Shown piece by piece: positions 28,320 to 37,151 of a stretch of DNA of 64,000 bases. A program made the translations under genes and the position numbers. The first letter of the stretch is position 1; every line of letters begins with the position of its first letter. Below the pieces are notes generated by a model, which saw nothing but the letters and a program-made list of their open reading frames with translations, was not told the DNA's origin and made no database searches. The stretch comes from Pseudomonadota bacterium. GTDB lineage: Bacteria; Desulfobacterota; Desulfobulbia; Desulfobulbales; Desulfocapsaceae. Where the stretch lies: positions 117,338-181,337 of the forward strand of contig JAEYNP010000097.1 in the NCBI GenBank assembly GCA_023412495.1. Reading direction: 5' to 3'.

Positions 28320-29849
28320 ATGAAATCTGATTTTCTTGTTATCGGAAGCGGAATAGCAGGTCTTTCTTTTGCTTTGAAAGCATCTAGAATAGGTTCTGTG
28401 GTGGTAGTAACTAAAAAGGAGGAGGTGGATACTGCGACTAATCTTGCTCAAGGTGGAATTGCGGCGGTCTTGAATCCAGAAGATAGTTTTACTGAACATA
28501 TACACGATACTTTGGAGGCCGGCGCAGGACTTTGTGACGCAAAAGTAGTGAAAATGGTAGTTGAGAACGGTCCTGCGAGAGTTAAGGAGCTCATAGATTT
28601 AGGTGTGCGGTTTGTAAAGGAGAAGGATGGTCATCTGAGCCTCGGAAAAGAAGGAGGGCATTCCAGAAGAAGAGTAGCACACGCATTTGACCTTACAGGT
28701 AAAGAAATTGAAAGAGCCCTTATAGAGAGTGTAGCAAAATGCGCAAATGTGAAAATACAAGAAAATCACATGTGCGTTGATCTTATTACCACCCATACTC
28801 CTGATGGGAAAAAATGTATCGGGGCCTGGATATTGGACGACAGCGGAAAGATTAGGAAGTTTCTCGCCAGCGTGGTTGTTCTTTGCACTGGTGGAGTAGG
28901 TAAGGTGTACCTGTATACCAGCAATCCCGATATTGCCACGGGAGACGGGGTTGCTGTAGCTTTCAGAGCAGGGGCAATAATCGAAAACATGGAGTTTGTT
29001 CAATTCCATCCTACCTGCCTCTATCACCATCAAGCCAAGAATTTTCTTATTTCAGAGGCTGTGCGAGGGGAAGGGGCTTTTTTACTAAATAGAGCCGGCG
29101 AAAGATTTATGGAGAAATACGAGCCTGAGGATATGGAGTTGGCTACCAGGGATAAAGTGGCAAGGGCAATTGATAAAGAAATGAAAACGACTGGTGCTGA
29201 CTGCGTTTTTCTCGACATCAGTCATAAGGACGCGGAGTTTATCAAAAAGAGGTTTCCAACCATTTACCAGAAATGCTTATCACTTGGCATAGACATAACT
29301 ATGGTGCCTATACCGGTGGTTCCAGCTGCTCATTATCTCTGCGGGGGAGTTAAGACTGATATTTATGCAAAAACTTCCATCAAAAATCTCTTAGCCTTGG
29401 GTGAGACTGCATGTACTGGACTTCATGGCGGCAACAGACTGGCAAGTAATTCGCTCCTTGAGGCTGTAGTTTTCGCAGAAAATGCCTATTCAGATTGTAA
29501 GATTAACTGGAGCTTGATTTCCAATGAATCATCGGATGTTGTGAAGAGCGACGAAGACAGATTCAACGAGAAGGAAAAAATAGACGAAGAAATACTGATC
29601 AACCATAACTGGGATATAATCCGCAGAATTATGTGGAATTATGTAGGTATAGTTAGAAAATCATCCCGGTTGCTTCTTGCACAAAAGCGAATCGAAGAGG
29701 TGAGAAAAGAAATCGATCAAATCGTTAAAAAATATCAATTAACTCCTAATATGCTAGAGTTGCGCAATATTTCGCTGGTTGCATCGTTGATAATAGATGC
29801 CTCTCTGGAAAGAAAGGAATCTCGTGGGCTGCATTATATAATAGAATGA
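28320..29849 (+). CDS. nadB: L-aspartate oxidase
   Basis: FAD enzyme that oxidises aspartate to iminoaspartate, first step of NAD synthesis with NadA. 509 aa. FAD-binding GSGIAGLSFAL, AQGGIAA, HSRRRVAHAFDLTG, VQFHPTCLY, SEAVRGEGAFL, MVPIPVVPAAHYLCGGV and GLHGGNRLASNSLLEA; the fumarate reductase-like C-terminal helical domain follows. GGAG precedes the ATG. In anaerobes NadB uses fumarate instead of O2. nadA and nadC are not adjacent. Confidence 0.95.
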   Translation: MKSDFLVIGSGIAGLSFALKASRIGSVVVVTKKEEVDTATNLAQGGIAAVLNPEDSFTEHIHDTLEAGAGLCDAKVVKMVVENGPARVKELIDLGVRFVKEKDGHLSLGKEGGHSRRRVAHAFDLTGKEIERALIESVAKCANVKIQENHMCVDLITTHTPDGKKCIGAWILDDSGKIRKFLASVVVLCTGGVGKVYLYTSNPDIATGDGVAVAFRAGAIIENMEFVQFHPTCLYHHQAKNFLISEAVRGEGAFLLNRAGERFMEKYEPEDMELATRDKVARAIDKEMKTTGADCVFLDISHKDAEFIKKRFPTIYQKCLSLGIDITMVPIPVVPAAHYLCGGVKTDIYAKTSIKNLLALGETACTGLHGGNRLASNSLLEAVVFAENAYSDCKINWSLISNESSDVVKSDEDRFNEKEKIDEEILINHNWDIIRRIMWNYVGIVRKSSRLLLAQKRIEEVRKEIDQIVKKYQLTPNMLELRNISLVASLIIDASLERKESRGLHYIIE

Positions 29850-30044
29850 GCAAAAGCCCTCTCGCCATTTAAATAGGTAAGAATTACGAGAGGTTAATAA
29901 CCTTCCTTTACAATTTCGCACTCACACGACTTGTGTCAATAAGGCACTTGAAGAAGTCCGAGAAGCCGAACTTTAGTATCGAGCATTTCCAAGAAACCCG
30001 TGGCACTGGTTTATAAGTCGTCGAAGCGATTTGGGGAAGCAAAA

Positions 30045-30079
30045 CGAAAAAAGGGATTAGCTGTACAAGCTAATCCCTT
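30045..30079 (-). terminator. Rho-independent terminator of the tRNA-Lys/tRNA-Glu operon
   Basis: On the minus strand AAGGGATTAGC and GCTAATCCCTT form an 11-bp stem with a 7-base loop followed by TTTT, 8 bases after tRNA-Glu. Confidence 0.85.
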
Positions 30080-30086
30080 ATATTTC

Positions 30087-30164
30087 TGGCGTCCCCAACC
30101 GGATTCGAACCGGTGTTGTCGGCGTGAAAGGCCGATGTCCTGGACCTGGCTAGACGATGGGGAC
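30087..30164 (-). tRNA. tRNA-Glu (UUC)
   Basis: GTCCCCA acceptor pairs with TGGGGAC, anticodon TTC in CTTTCAC, T loop TTCGAAT, discriminator G and encoded CCA. 78 nt including CCA. Confidence 0.95.
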
Positions 30165-30177
30165 CGCGATGTGATTT

Positions 30178-30253
30178 TGGTGGGTCGTGTGCGACTCGAA
30201 CGCACGACTCTCTGATTAAAAGTCAGATACTCTACCGACTGAGTTAACGACCC
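30178..30253 (-). tRNA. tRNA-Lys (UUU)
   Basis: GGGTCGT pairs with ACGACCC, anticodon TTT in CTTTTAA, T loop TTCGAGT, discriminator A and encoded CCA. 76 nt. It precedes tRNA-Glu on the same transcript. Confidence 0.96.
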
Positions 30254-30265
30254 TTGGAGGAAGTC

Positions 30266-30294
30266 TATATACATGGTCGACAAATGTGTGTCAA
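30266..30294 (-). promoter_or_regulatory. Promoter of the tRNA-Lys/tRNA-Glu operon
   Basis: Perfect TTGACA, 17-base spacer, TATATA, ending 12 bases before tRNA-Lys. Confidence 0.8.
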
Positions 30295-30541
30295 TATGTA
30301 TTTCTTCATTTTTTAACATTGGCGGAAAAAAGAGTCAAGGCATAGCTTTGGGATCTCAGAGGAGGCAAAGCCAAGGCCATTCCTACAAAAGGGTTGAGAG
30401 CATTACAGAGGAATGCTATATGGGAGTATTTCTCCATTCGAATTTTTTCTCCGGATCGAGAACTCATCCGGTGGTGCAACACATTCAGTCTCTTACGGTG
30501 GCCTTTGCCGGCCTAACTAAACAATTTAAAGAAGTGAAACA

Positions 30542-31147
30542 ATGGGTTTTCTGAAGGGATCAGCAAGTTTTGTGAGATTTTCTGTAGTCGGGGAGTTGCC
30601 GGAGAATTCATTGGAATTTATCGCGCAACGAATAATTGCTTTTACTTTCAAGGATATAGATGACACGTACGATGAATATTCCATTGGGTGGGTGTCCGTC
30701 CTCAACATGTTTGACACGCAATTCGCCTTTGCTTCGTATGTTGCCGGCGATTATATCACTCTGACGCTCAGGGTTGACGAGAGGAAGGTTTCTCCGGCAA
30801 TTTTGAAGAAAATCGTGCAGAAAGAGGAAGAGCGGGTCCGTCTGGAGCAGCAGGTACCGAAACTGAGCAGATCGACGAAGGTACAGATCAAGGAGCGGAT
30901 ACGGACGGAGTTAATGCGCAAAGCCATACCCTTGCCCTCGACCTATGAGCTGTGCTGGAGCCTCTCTGATGGTACCCTGTATTTTTTTTCAACGAATAAG
31001 AAAGCACATGCCATACTGGAGGATTTCTTCAAGGAAAGCTTTGGGTTGCTCCTGAAGCAACAGATTCCTTATACCATTGCCGAACACCTTGTCGAGGAGG
31101 ATCTTCTGGAAAAACTCGATAAGTTGTCACCGGAAATATTTGTTTAA
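30542..31147 (+). CDS. rdgC: RdgC family protein, N-terminal part (separate gene)
   Basis: 201 aa protein resembling the first two thirds of RdgC, the ring-shaped DNA-binding protein that modulates RecA. The start MGFLKGSASFVRFSVVG, the DIDDTYDEYSIGWV block, the charged helix KKIVQKEEERVRLEQQ, and ELCWSLSDGTLYFFST plus AHAILEDFF match the RdgC pattern. E. coli RdgC is 303 aa, so about 100 residues are missing. The missing part resembles the next gene, separated by a repeat. In some deltaproteobacteria I believe the two parts are adjacent genes, so this may be normal rather than a break. Confidence 0.8.
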   Translation: MGFLKGSASFVRFSVVGELPENSLEFIAQRIIAFTFKDIDDTYDEYSIGWVSVLNMFDTQFAFASYVAGDYITLTLRVDERKVSPAILKKIVQKEEERVRLEQQVPKLSRSTKVQIKERIRTELMRKAIPLPSTYELCWSLSDGTLYFFSTNKKAHAILEDFFKESFGLLLKQQIPYTIAEHLVEEDLLEKLDKLSPEIFV

Positions 31148-31151
31148 TAGT

Positions 31152-31295
31152 GTTGAAAAAGCCGTAAAAAGTTCTCCAACTTGTGGAGATGTACTCTGGA
31201 AAAAGTTCGATATACGAGGCGCTGTGTCTGAAACTGTGCCTGGGTAGTACACACGGTACAGAGAAGCACCGTTTCAATCGGATTTTTCACGAGTC
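31152..31295. repeat. Dispersed repeat family 2, copy B
   Basis: About 144 bp, reverse-complement relative to copy A (26097-26252). A 17-base stretch present in copy A (between CCGAT and TGAAACGG) is missing here. It fills the gap between the two RdgC-like genes. Confidence 0.8.
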
Positions 31296-31342
31296 CATAA
31301 GGTGTTAATATACCCCAGATACATCCCGGTAGAGGTAAACGA

Positions 31343-31891
31343 ATGGATTTAGTTGATCTGATAGCTGAAAAGCGCTTCCTGGGACAGGAATTCCTTACCT
31401 GGTTGTGGTGGAAAAGCGAGGAGCGGGGAGGGAGTATTGAGCTTCCAAGCCATGGCGACATCACGGTTTCTTTCGAAAAACATATGCTCCTCGAATCGGG
31501 TGAGGGTGAGTCGAGCGAGAAGCTGATCTGCACCGGTCTACAGACCGAACTCCAGGAGGCCAGAACCGGCCTGCAGATGGGCAAAAAACTCGAGCAGGCC
31601 AGGGTCGTCATTGGCCATAACAGTTATGAGTACAGCCTGACCATGTCCGGCGCCCTGATGGAGTATCGGAACGTACGCCTGCCGAAAACCGAAGCCACCG
31701 AAACTGACAAGAGCGAAAACCCCGAGGAAGTCGAAGGCATGATTCTCGAGCGTATCTATCTTCTCGAAGAGTTGGTCAGACTTGTCAATGAGCTGTTCGG
31801 CATATTCCTGAAGGCCAGGTTGGGACCGAACTGGCGGGATGAGTTGGTGACGATTCGCGAGTGGATAGCCAAAACTGCGGCGGTCGTCTGA
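31343..31891 (+). CDS. RdgC-associated protein (C-terminal RdgC-like part)
   Basis: 182 aa. Begins MDLVDLIAEKRFLGQEFLTWLWWKSE, with the FLGxEFLTWLW block typical of the C-terminal part of RdgC relatives, followed by a basic GLQTELQEARTGLQMGKK stretch and a helical tail (YLLEELVRLVNELFGIFLKARL). AGAGG precedes the ATG. It is read in the same direction as the RdgC-like gene and precedes gatB by 35 bp. It may act with the upstream gene as one split RdgC. The role beyond likely DNA binding is inferred. Confidence 0.65.
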   Translation: MDLVDLIAEKRFLGQEFLTWLWWKSEERGGSIELPSHGDITVSFEKHMLLESGEGESSEKLICTGLQTELQEARTGLQMGKKLEQARVVIGHNSYEYSLTMSGALMEYRNVRLPKTEATETDKSENPEEVEGMILERIYLLEELVRLVNELFGIFLKARLGPNWRDELVTIREWIAKTAAVV

Positions 31892-31926
31892 GCCGCCGTA
31901 CTTTTTATTTAATGGGTTGAGAGGCT

Positions 31927-33351
31927 ATGGAGTTCGAAACGATAATCGGGCTGGAAATTCATGCCCAACTGAAAACCAAATCCAAGATCTTCTGCGGTTG
32001 TTCGACGGCCTTTGGAGCCCCTCCGAATACCAACACCTGCCCGATCTGCCTGGGACTGCCGGGAGTTCTGCCGGTCCTGAACAAAAAGGTGGTGGAGTTT
32101 GCAGTTCGGCTTGGATTGGCGACCAATTCGGTTATCAATCGTTTCAGCCAGTTTGCCCGGAAAAACTATTTTTATCCCGACTTGCCGAAGGGGTATCAGA
32201 CCTCCCAGTTCGACCTGCCGATCATTGGCAGGGGCAGAATCGAGATCGAAGTTGACGGCAAGAAAAAAATGATCGGTATAACGCGGATGCATATGGAGGA
32301 GGATGCGGGTAAGCTCCTCCACGACGAGTTCGAACCAATTTCCCATGTCGATTTAAATCGCACCGGGACGCCGCTTCTGGAAATAGTCTCGGAACCCGAT
32401 CTCCGTTCTCCGGCCGAGGCTGTCGCCTATTTGAAGAAGATTCATGCCATCCTGCGATATCTCGATATCTGCGACGGCAATATGCAGGAGGGGAGCTTCC
32501 GCTGCGATGCCAATATATCCCTTAGGCCCTTTGGCCAGGAGGCGTTCGGCACCCGCACGGAGTTGAAGAACATGAATTCTTTCCGTCATGTACAGAACGC
32601 CCTTGAATATGAGGAAAGAAGGCAGCGCGACCTGCTTCTCGAAGGAGAGTCCATCATCCAGGAGACTTTGCTCTGGAACCCCGACAGGAATTGCACGGAG
32701 TCCATGCGGGGCAAGGAAGATGCCCACGATTACCGCTACTTCCCCTGCCCCGATCTCGTACCGGTGGAGATCAGCGAAGAGTGGATCGAGCAAATCCGGC
32801 AAACCCTGCCGGAGCTGCCGGATCAGCGGCGGGAGCGCCTCGTGGCGCAGTACGGCCTGCCCGAATACGACGCGGTGCTGATGACAGCAGACCGCGATCT
32901 TGCCGATTTCTTCGAGGAAACGGTGGGCGGAGGGGCACCGGCGAAAAAGGCTTCCAACTGGATCATGACCGAGCTGCTGCGGGAACTGAAAGGCGAACCT
33001 CTGTCGACCTGCCCGATCAAGGCAGGCCAGCTCGCCGCTCTTTTGATGATGGTGGAGAAGAACACCATCAGCGGTAAGATCGCCAAGACGGTTTTTCAAG
33101 CCATGCTGGAGAGCGGCAAGGATCCGGAAACGATCGTGAAGGAGAAGAACCTCGTCCAAGTATCGGACTCCGGCGAGTTGTTGGCGCTGGTACGCGAGAT
33201 AATCGCCGCCAACCCTGGCCAGGTCGCTGAATTCCGGAACGGCAAAACCAAATTGATGGGCTATTTCGTCGGTCAGTTGATGCAGAAGACCAAAGGCAAG
33301 GCCAATCCGGCCTTGGCTAACGAGCTCTTCGCCAAGGAACTGGCGGGCTGA
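31927..33351 (+). CDS. gatB: Asp-tRNA(Asn)/Glu-tRNA(Gln) amidotransferase subunit B
   Basis: tRNA-binding and kinase-like subunit of GatCAB, 474 aa. Markers: [53 protein letters not shown], the [10 protein letters not shown] loop, [14 protein letters not shown] and the GatB/YqeY tail ([23 protein letters not shown]). Zinc ligand Cys residues are in place. GAGAGG precedes the ATG. It starts the gatB-radC-hemW group and is unlinked from gatC-gatA at 7.5-9.3 kb. Confidence 0.96.
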   Translation: MEFETIIGLEIHAQLKTKSKIFCGCSTAFGAPPNTNTCPICLGLPGVLPVLNKKVVEFAVRLGLATNSVINRFSQFARKNYFYPDLPKGYQTSQFDLPIIGRGRIEIEVDGKKKMIGITRMHMEEDAGKLLHDEFEPISHVDLNRTGTPLLEIVSEPDLRSPAEAVAYLKKIHAILRYLDICDGNMQEGSFRCDANISLRPFGQEAFGTRTELKNMNSFRHVQNALEYEERRQRDLLLEGESIIQETLLWNPDRNCTESMRGKEDAHDYRYFPCPDLVPVEISEEWIEQIRQTLPELPDQRRERLVAQYGLPEYDAVLMTADRDLADFFEETVGGGAPAKKASNWIMTELLRELKGEPLSTCPIKAGQLAALLMMVEKNTISGKIAKTVFQAMLESGKDPETIVKEKNLVQVSDSGELLALVREIIAANPGQVAEFRNGKTKLMGYFVGQLMQKTKGKANPALANELFAKELAG

Positions 33352-33373
33352 CACCAACTACGCGGGTGACAAG

Positions 33374-34105
33374 GTGGAAAAGGAGCTTTGGCAGAAGAAG
33401 GGGGAAGGCCATCGGTCTCGGCTGCGGGATCGTTTCCTGGAGAGAGGCCTTGACGGCTTCTCGGATGCCGAAGTGCTGGAATTGCTCCTCTCCTTCGGCA
33501 CGCCGAGGACGGATTGCAAGGAGCCGGCCAGGCAGCTTCTGAAACAATTCGGCTCGTTTGCCAAGGTCCTGGAGGCGCCGGTCGCTGCGCTCCAGACCGT
33601 TCGCGGGGTGGGCTCGAAAAACGGCTTCGCACTCCATTTCGTCCACGCCGTAGCCAGTTTTTACCTGAAAGAAAGGCTGACCGGTAAAAGATATCTCCAT
33701 TCCTCCAAAGAGGTGCAGGAGTACCTTGTCCATTCCCTGCGGGGGCTGAAAAAGGAGGTCCTGACGGTCATATTCCTTGACTCTTCCCATGCCATCATCG
33801 ATTCGGCGACTGTCGCGGAAGGCACTATCAACGTAAATACCGTCTATCCAAGGGAAATCATTAAAAAAGCACTTGAGTATCATGCCGCGGCACTGGTTAT
33901 TGCCCATAACCATCCGTCCGGCTCCCTGCAGCCCTCAGCCCAGGACAAGAGGCTCACCAAAAGCCTCTATTGCATCTGCAGTTATATGCAGATCCAGCTG
34001 CTCGATCATCTGATTATCGGCGACGGGGCCTACAGCTTCGCCGACAACGGTCTCATGGAGTCCATACGGCAGGATTGCCGCCTGCTTATGAGTACACTGC
34101 AGTAA
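33374..34105 (+). CDS. radC: RadC-family JAB/MPN domain protein
   Basis: 243 aa. An N-terminal helix-hairpin-helix region (LLSFGTPRTDCKEPARQLL, VRGVGSKN) precedes the JAB domain with the metal motif HNHPSGSLQPSAQD preceded by E in the SATVAEGTINVNTVYPREI strand. Once assumed to be a repair factor, RadC's actual role is unresolved; it is a putative metalloprotease or nuclease. Start is GTG at 33374 with no strong ribosome-binding site; it follows gatB by 22 bp. Confidence 0.9.
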   Translation: MEKELWQKKGEGHRSRLRDRFLERGLDGFSDAEVLELLLSFGTPRTDCKEPARQLLKQFGSFAKVLEAPVAALQTVRGVGSKNGFALHFVHAVASFYLKERLTGKRYLHSSKEVQEYLVHSLRGLKKEVLTVIFLDSSHAIIDSATVAEGTINVNTVYPREIIKKALEYHAAALVIAHNHPSGSLQPSAQDKRLTKSLYCICSYMQIQLLDHLIIGDGAYSFADNGLMESIRQDCRLLMSTLQ

Positions 34106-34108
34106 CTG

Positions 34109-35227
34109 ATGTCATCGCTCTACCTGCACGTTCCGTTTTGCCGGAGCAAGTGCCATTATTGTTCCTTTACATCCATTGCCGGCTGTGAAGGGCTCTATCG
34201 ATCCTATTCGGCGGCTCTGAAAAAAGAACTGTCGTCCGTTGTCATTCCTGCGCCGCTGAAGACGATCTTTATCGGCGGTGGCACGCCGACCATTCTTCCT
34301 ACAGAGTTGCTTATTAAGATCCTCGACCAGTGCAGCCAGGTCTTCCGGATAGCTGCAGGCGCTGAAATTTCTGTGGAGGCAAACCCCGGAACGGTTGATG
34401 AGGATTCACTGCAGGCCCTCGTCAGTGCCGGGGTGAATCGACTGTCCCTGGGGACCCAGTCGCTCGACGACCGGGATTTGAAGATCCTCGGCCGTATTCA
34501 TACTGCGGGGGAGACCCGGGCAGCGGTACGGGCGGCAAGAAGGGCGGGCATAATGAACCTCAACCTGGACCTGATGTGCGGGCTGCCCGGCCAGACGGTT
34601 GCCTCCTGGCAGAAGACGCTTGATCAAGCTCTCTCGCTGCAGCCGGATCATCTGTCGGTTTATCAATTGACCATCGAGGATGACACACCCTTTGCAGAAA
34701 TGATGAAAAGCGGTCGATTGGCATTGCCGAATGAAGAGACAGTTATCGAGATGGATCTCAGAACGATTGCCTCGTGCCGTACCGCGGGCATCGAGCAATA
34801 TGAAATTTCCAATTACGCCAGGCCTGGTTTCGAGTGCCGCCACAACATCAATTATTGGGAGAACAGGGAGTACATTGCCTGCGGTGCTGCGGCGGTGAGT
34901 TATGTTGGTGGCGTCCGTGAGAAACGGATAGGGAATGTCCACGAGTATATCGAAAGGATTTCCTCCGGATTGCCGGTAATCGAGGAAAGTGAGCGCTTAT
35001 CTCTTGAAGCCGCCTTTCGGGAGACTGTCATCATGGGGTTGCGGTTAATCCGTGGTGTGCGCCGTGACAGTCTCCGACGGCGCTACGGAAAAGATGTCGA
35101 CGAGTACTACGGACATACCCTGGAGAATTTACTCAACCAGGGTCTTGTAAAGCTCACGATTACCCATCTTCACCTCACCGAACGCGGACGATTGCTCGCC
35201 AATCAGGTCATGGCGGATCTGGTCTAG
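34109..35227 (+). CDS. hemW: Radical SAM protein HemW (coproporphyrinogen oxidase-like)
   Basis: 372 aa. The CX3CX2C cluster motif (Cys11, Cys15, Cys18 in FCRSKCHYCSF) lies near the N-terminus, as in the radical SAM HemN/HemW family. GGGTPTIL, NPGTVDEDSL, LGTQSLDD, NLDLMCGLPGQT and QYEISNYARPGFECRHNINYW follow. HemW binds and probably transfers heme rather than oxidising coproporphyrinogen; HemW-type proteins are about 380 aa against about 450 for HemN. It begins 3 bp after radC. A HemN function cannot be excluded from sequence alone. Confidence 0.92.
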   Translation: MSSLYLHVPFCRSKCHYCSFTSIAGCEGLYRSYSAALKKELSSVVIPAPLKTIFIGGGTPTILPTELLIKILDQCSQVFRIAAGAEISVEANPGTVDEDSLQALVSAGVNRLSLGTQSLDDRDLKILGRIHTAGETRAAVRAARRAGIMNLNLDLMCGLPGQTVASWQKTLDQALSLQPDHLSVYQLTIEDDTPFAEMMKSGRLALPNEETVIEMDLRTIASCRTAGIEQYEISNYARPGFECRHNINYWENREYIACGAAAVSYVGGVREKRIGNVHEYIERISSGLPVIEESERLSLEAAFRETVIMGLRLIRGVRRDSLRRRYGKDVDEYYGHTLENLLNQGLVKLTITHLHLTERGRLLANQVMADLV

Positions 35228-35236
35228 AACCTCAAC

Positions 35237-35908
35237 TTACAGTGACAGATAGTCATCGGGCAGCTGTCCCGCCGACTCTAGACCGTTTATGGAGCTGTTG
35301 ATATGCGCCTCCACGGCCTTACAGGCTCTTTCGGCATCATGGGCGGCAAGGGCATCAACGATGGCGGTGTGTTCGCTCGTCGGGCTGTATTCGATCTTGT
35401 AGAAGGGATCGTAAAGAATCAGATAAATGCGGGTTCGGTCCAGCAGTTCCTTGATGTAGGAGCATAGCACCTTGTTGCCGGAAAACTCGGCGATCTTGAG
35501 ATGCAAGTTATCGTTGGCCGCATAGTACTCATCGAGGTTGTTCTCATCGAAAATCCTGCTTTCCATACCTATGAGATCCCGCAATTCATGGATCTGCTCG
35601 GGAAGGATGCGACCTGCGGTCAAGCGGGTAGCCATAATTTCCAGCTGAGCACGCACCAAAAAAGTTTCTTCTATCTCTCTTTGGGTGGGGGTGATGACAA
35701 AGGCGCCTCTATTGGGGATACTGTTCACCAGCCCTTCGGCTTCGAGTCTTTTTATAGCACTCCGTACAGGTGTCCTGCTCACGCCGAGTTGCTGGGCGAG
35801 GGCAACTTCTACCAGCTGACTTCCCTGCTTGATATATCGCTTGCGAATCGCGGTCTTAAGTTTTCGGTAAACGGCATCTTCTGAGTTGATTTTCCTGGGC
35901 TTTTCCAT
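35237..35908 (-). CDS. GntR-family transcriptional regulator (FCD domain)
   Basis: 222 aa. N-terminal winged helix-turn-helix with VALAQQLGVSRTPVRSAIKRLEAEGLV (about 30-70), then an all-helical FCD effector domain with acidic and His residues (RAQLEIMATRLTAG, DNLHLKIAEFSGN, EHTAIVDALAAHDAERA). FCD members often bind organic acids or amino acids. It is divergent from the proline dehydrogenase gene across a 279-bp gap with two TTGT...ACAA-like sites, so it is probably the local regulator. The ATG at 35908 has AAGG upstream; the frame extends to 35983. Confidence 0.9.
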   Translation of the reverse strand: MEKPRKINSEDAVYRKLKTAIRKRYIKQGSQLVEVALAQQLGVSRTPVRSAIKRLEAEGLVNSIPNRGAFVITPTQREIEETFLVRAQLEIMATRLTAGRILPEQIHELRDLIGMESRIFDENNLDEYYAANDNLHLKIAEFSGNKVLCSYIKELLDRTRIYLILYDPFYKIEYSPTSEHTAIVDALAAHDAERACKAVEAHINSSINGLESAGQLPDDYLSL

Positions 35909-35995
35909 AACGCCTTGGTCAAAAAACGAGGATTCTTTGGTGCAGATGAGGCTCTGCGAAAATTTGCAAAAATACAGAACCAAACTAATTTAGAA

Positions 35996-36066
35996 TTGTA
36001 CACAAAAATAGTTGACATGGGTGCGGCGGATACCGTACTGTTTCTGTATTCAATTATTGTATACCA
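35996..36066 (+). promoter_or_regulatory. Candidate promoter and operators of the proline catabolism genes
   Basis: TTGACA (36012-36017) and TACTGT (36036-36041), 18 bases apart. They are flanked by TTGTACACAA (35996-36005) and TTGTATACCA (36057-36066), near-palindromic sites like those used by FCD-type GntR proteins. One would lie just upstream of -35 and one near +10, a repression geometry. This is pattern matching only. Confidence 0.4.
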
Positions 36067-36187
36067 TTTTCCAGTTTTGAAAAAGGCCTTTTCGAAGCAT
36101 GTGGAAATAATACCGGGACAGGCCCGGGTTAATGATTTGCAGCCTGTCTCCTCACAATCGAAAGAAGATACAGAAAAAGGTACGAGC

Positions 36188-37099
36188 ATGCTGAATAAAT
36201 TGATCGCTGGAATTCTGCCGCACATGCCGAAAAAACTCGTGTGGCTGTTTTCCAAGGAATATATCGCCGGGGAAACTCTTGAGCAGGCAATCGTCAATGC
36301 CAAGAAGCTGAACGCCGAGGGCATTCTCACCACCATCGACGTCCTGGGCGAGTTCATCAGCACCCTGGGTGAGGCCGAGGCGAATAAGAAGGAATACCTG
36401 GAGGTGATCGATGCGACGGAAAAGGCTGGAGTAAAGGGAAATTATTCTCTCAAGCCGACTTTCTTCGGCCTCTTGCTCGACAAGGAGGTCGCCTACCATC
36501 ACATCCGTGAAGTGGTCGCCAAGGCCGCTTCCTATAACAACTTCGTCCGCATCGATATGGAGGACTCTCCCTGTACCGACATGGAGATCGAACTCTACCG
36601 CAAGCTCAAACAGGAGTTCCCCGGCAACGTGGGTCTGGTGGTTCAGGCCTATCTGAAGAGGACTCGCCGAGACATAGAAAGCTTCCGCGATATGAACACT
36701 CCGGAACACCCGGTCAACCTCCGGGTCTGCAAAGGCATCTATGTGGAGCCCGAGTCGATTGCCTATAAGAAATACAAGGAAATCAACGATCATTTCCTCG
36801 ACGACATCGAATACATGCTTCAACAGAACATGTATCCTGCCATCGCCACTCATGATGCGCCGATCATTGAAGGATCCTACAAACTCATCGAAAAATACCA
36901 AGCCACCCCGGACAAGTACGAGTTCCAGATGCTCTACGGCGTAACTCCGGCCCTGCGCAAGTCGATCATCGACAAGGGGCATCGCATGCGGGTTTACGTG
37001 CCCTTCGGCAAGCAGTGGTTCGGCTACTGCACCAGACGGCTGAAGGAGAATCCCGAGATGGCGGGGGTCATCATGAAGGCTCTGTTCAAAAAAGGATGA
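36188..37099 (+). CDS. Proline dehydrogenase
   Basis: FAD-dependent TIM-barrel enzyme oxidising L-proline to 1-pyrroline-5-carboxylate, 303 aa (single-domain, PutB/ProDH form; not fused to P5C dehydrogenase). Markers: GNYSLKPTFFGLLLDKEVAY, FVRIDMEDSPCTDMEIELYR, VGLVVQAYLKRT, RVCKGIYVEPESIAYK, ATHDAPII, EFQMLYGV and RVYVPFGKQWFGYCTRRLKENP with the substrate-binding Arg pair. The open frame extends upstream to 35915 but the family's N-terminus fits the ATG at 36188, which has AAAGG upstream. P5C dehydrogenase follows after 52 bp. Confidence 0.9.
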   Translation: MLNKLIAGILPHMPKKLVWLFSKEYIAGETLEQAIVNAKKLNAEGILTTIDVLGEFISTLGEAEANKKEYLEVIDATEKAGVKGNYSLKPTFFGLLLDKEVAYHHIREVVAKAASYNNFVRIDMEDSPCTDMEIELYRKLKQEFPGNVGLVVQAYLKRTRRDIESFRDMNTPEHPVNLRVCKGIYVEPESIAYKKYKEINDHFLDDIEYMLQQNMYPAIATHDAPIIEGSYKLIEKYQATPDKYEFQMLYGVTPALRKSIIDKGHRMRVYVPFGKQWFGYCTRRLKENPEMAGVIMKALFKKG

Positions 37100-37151
37100 G
37101 CGTCGGTACTGGGGAAATATAATGAAAGATATGATATTCAAGGGGGAAAAC

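Noticed and set aside
29868..29893. CCTCTCG/CGAGAGG hairpin after nadB as a terminator
   Set aside because: Only 7 bp with a 12-base loop and no T-run.
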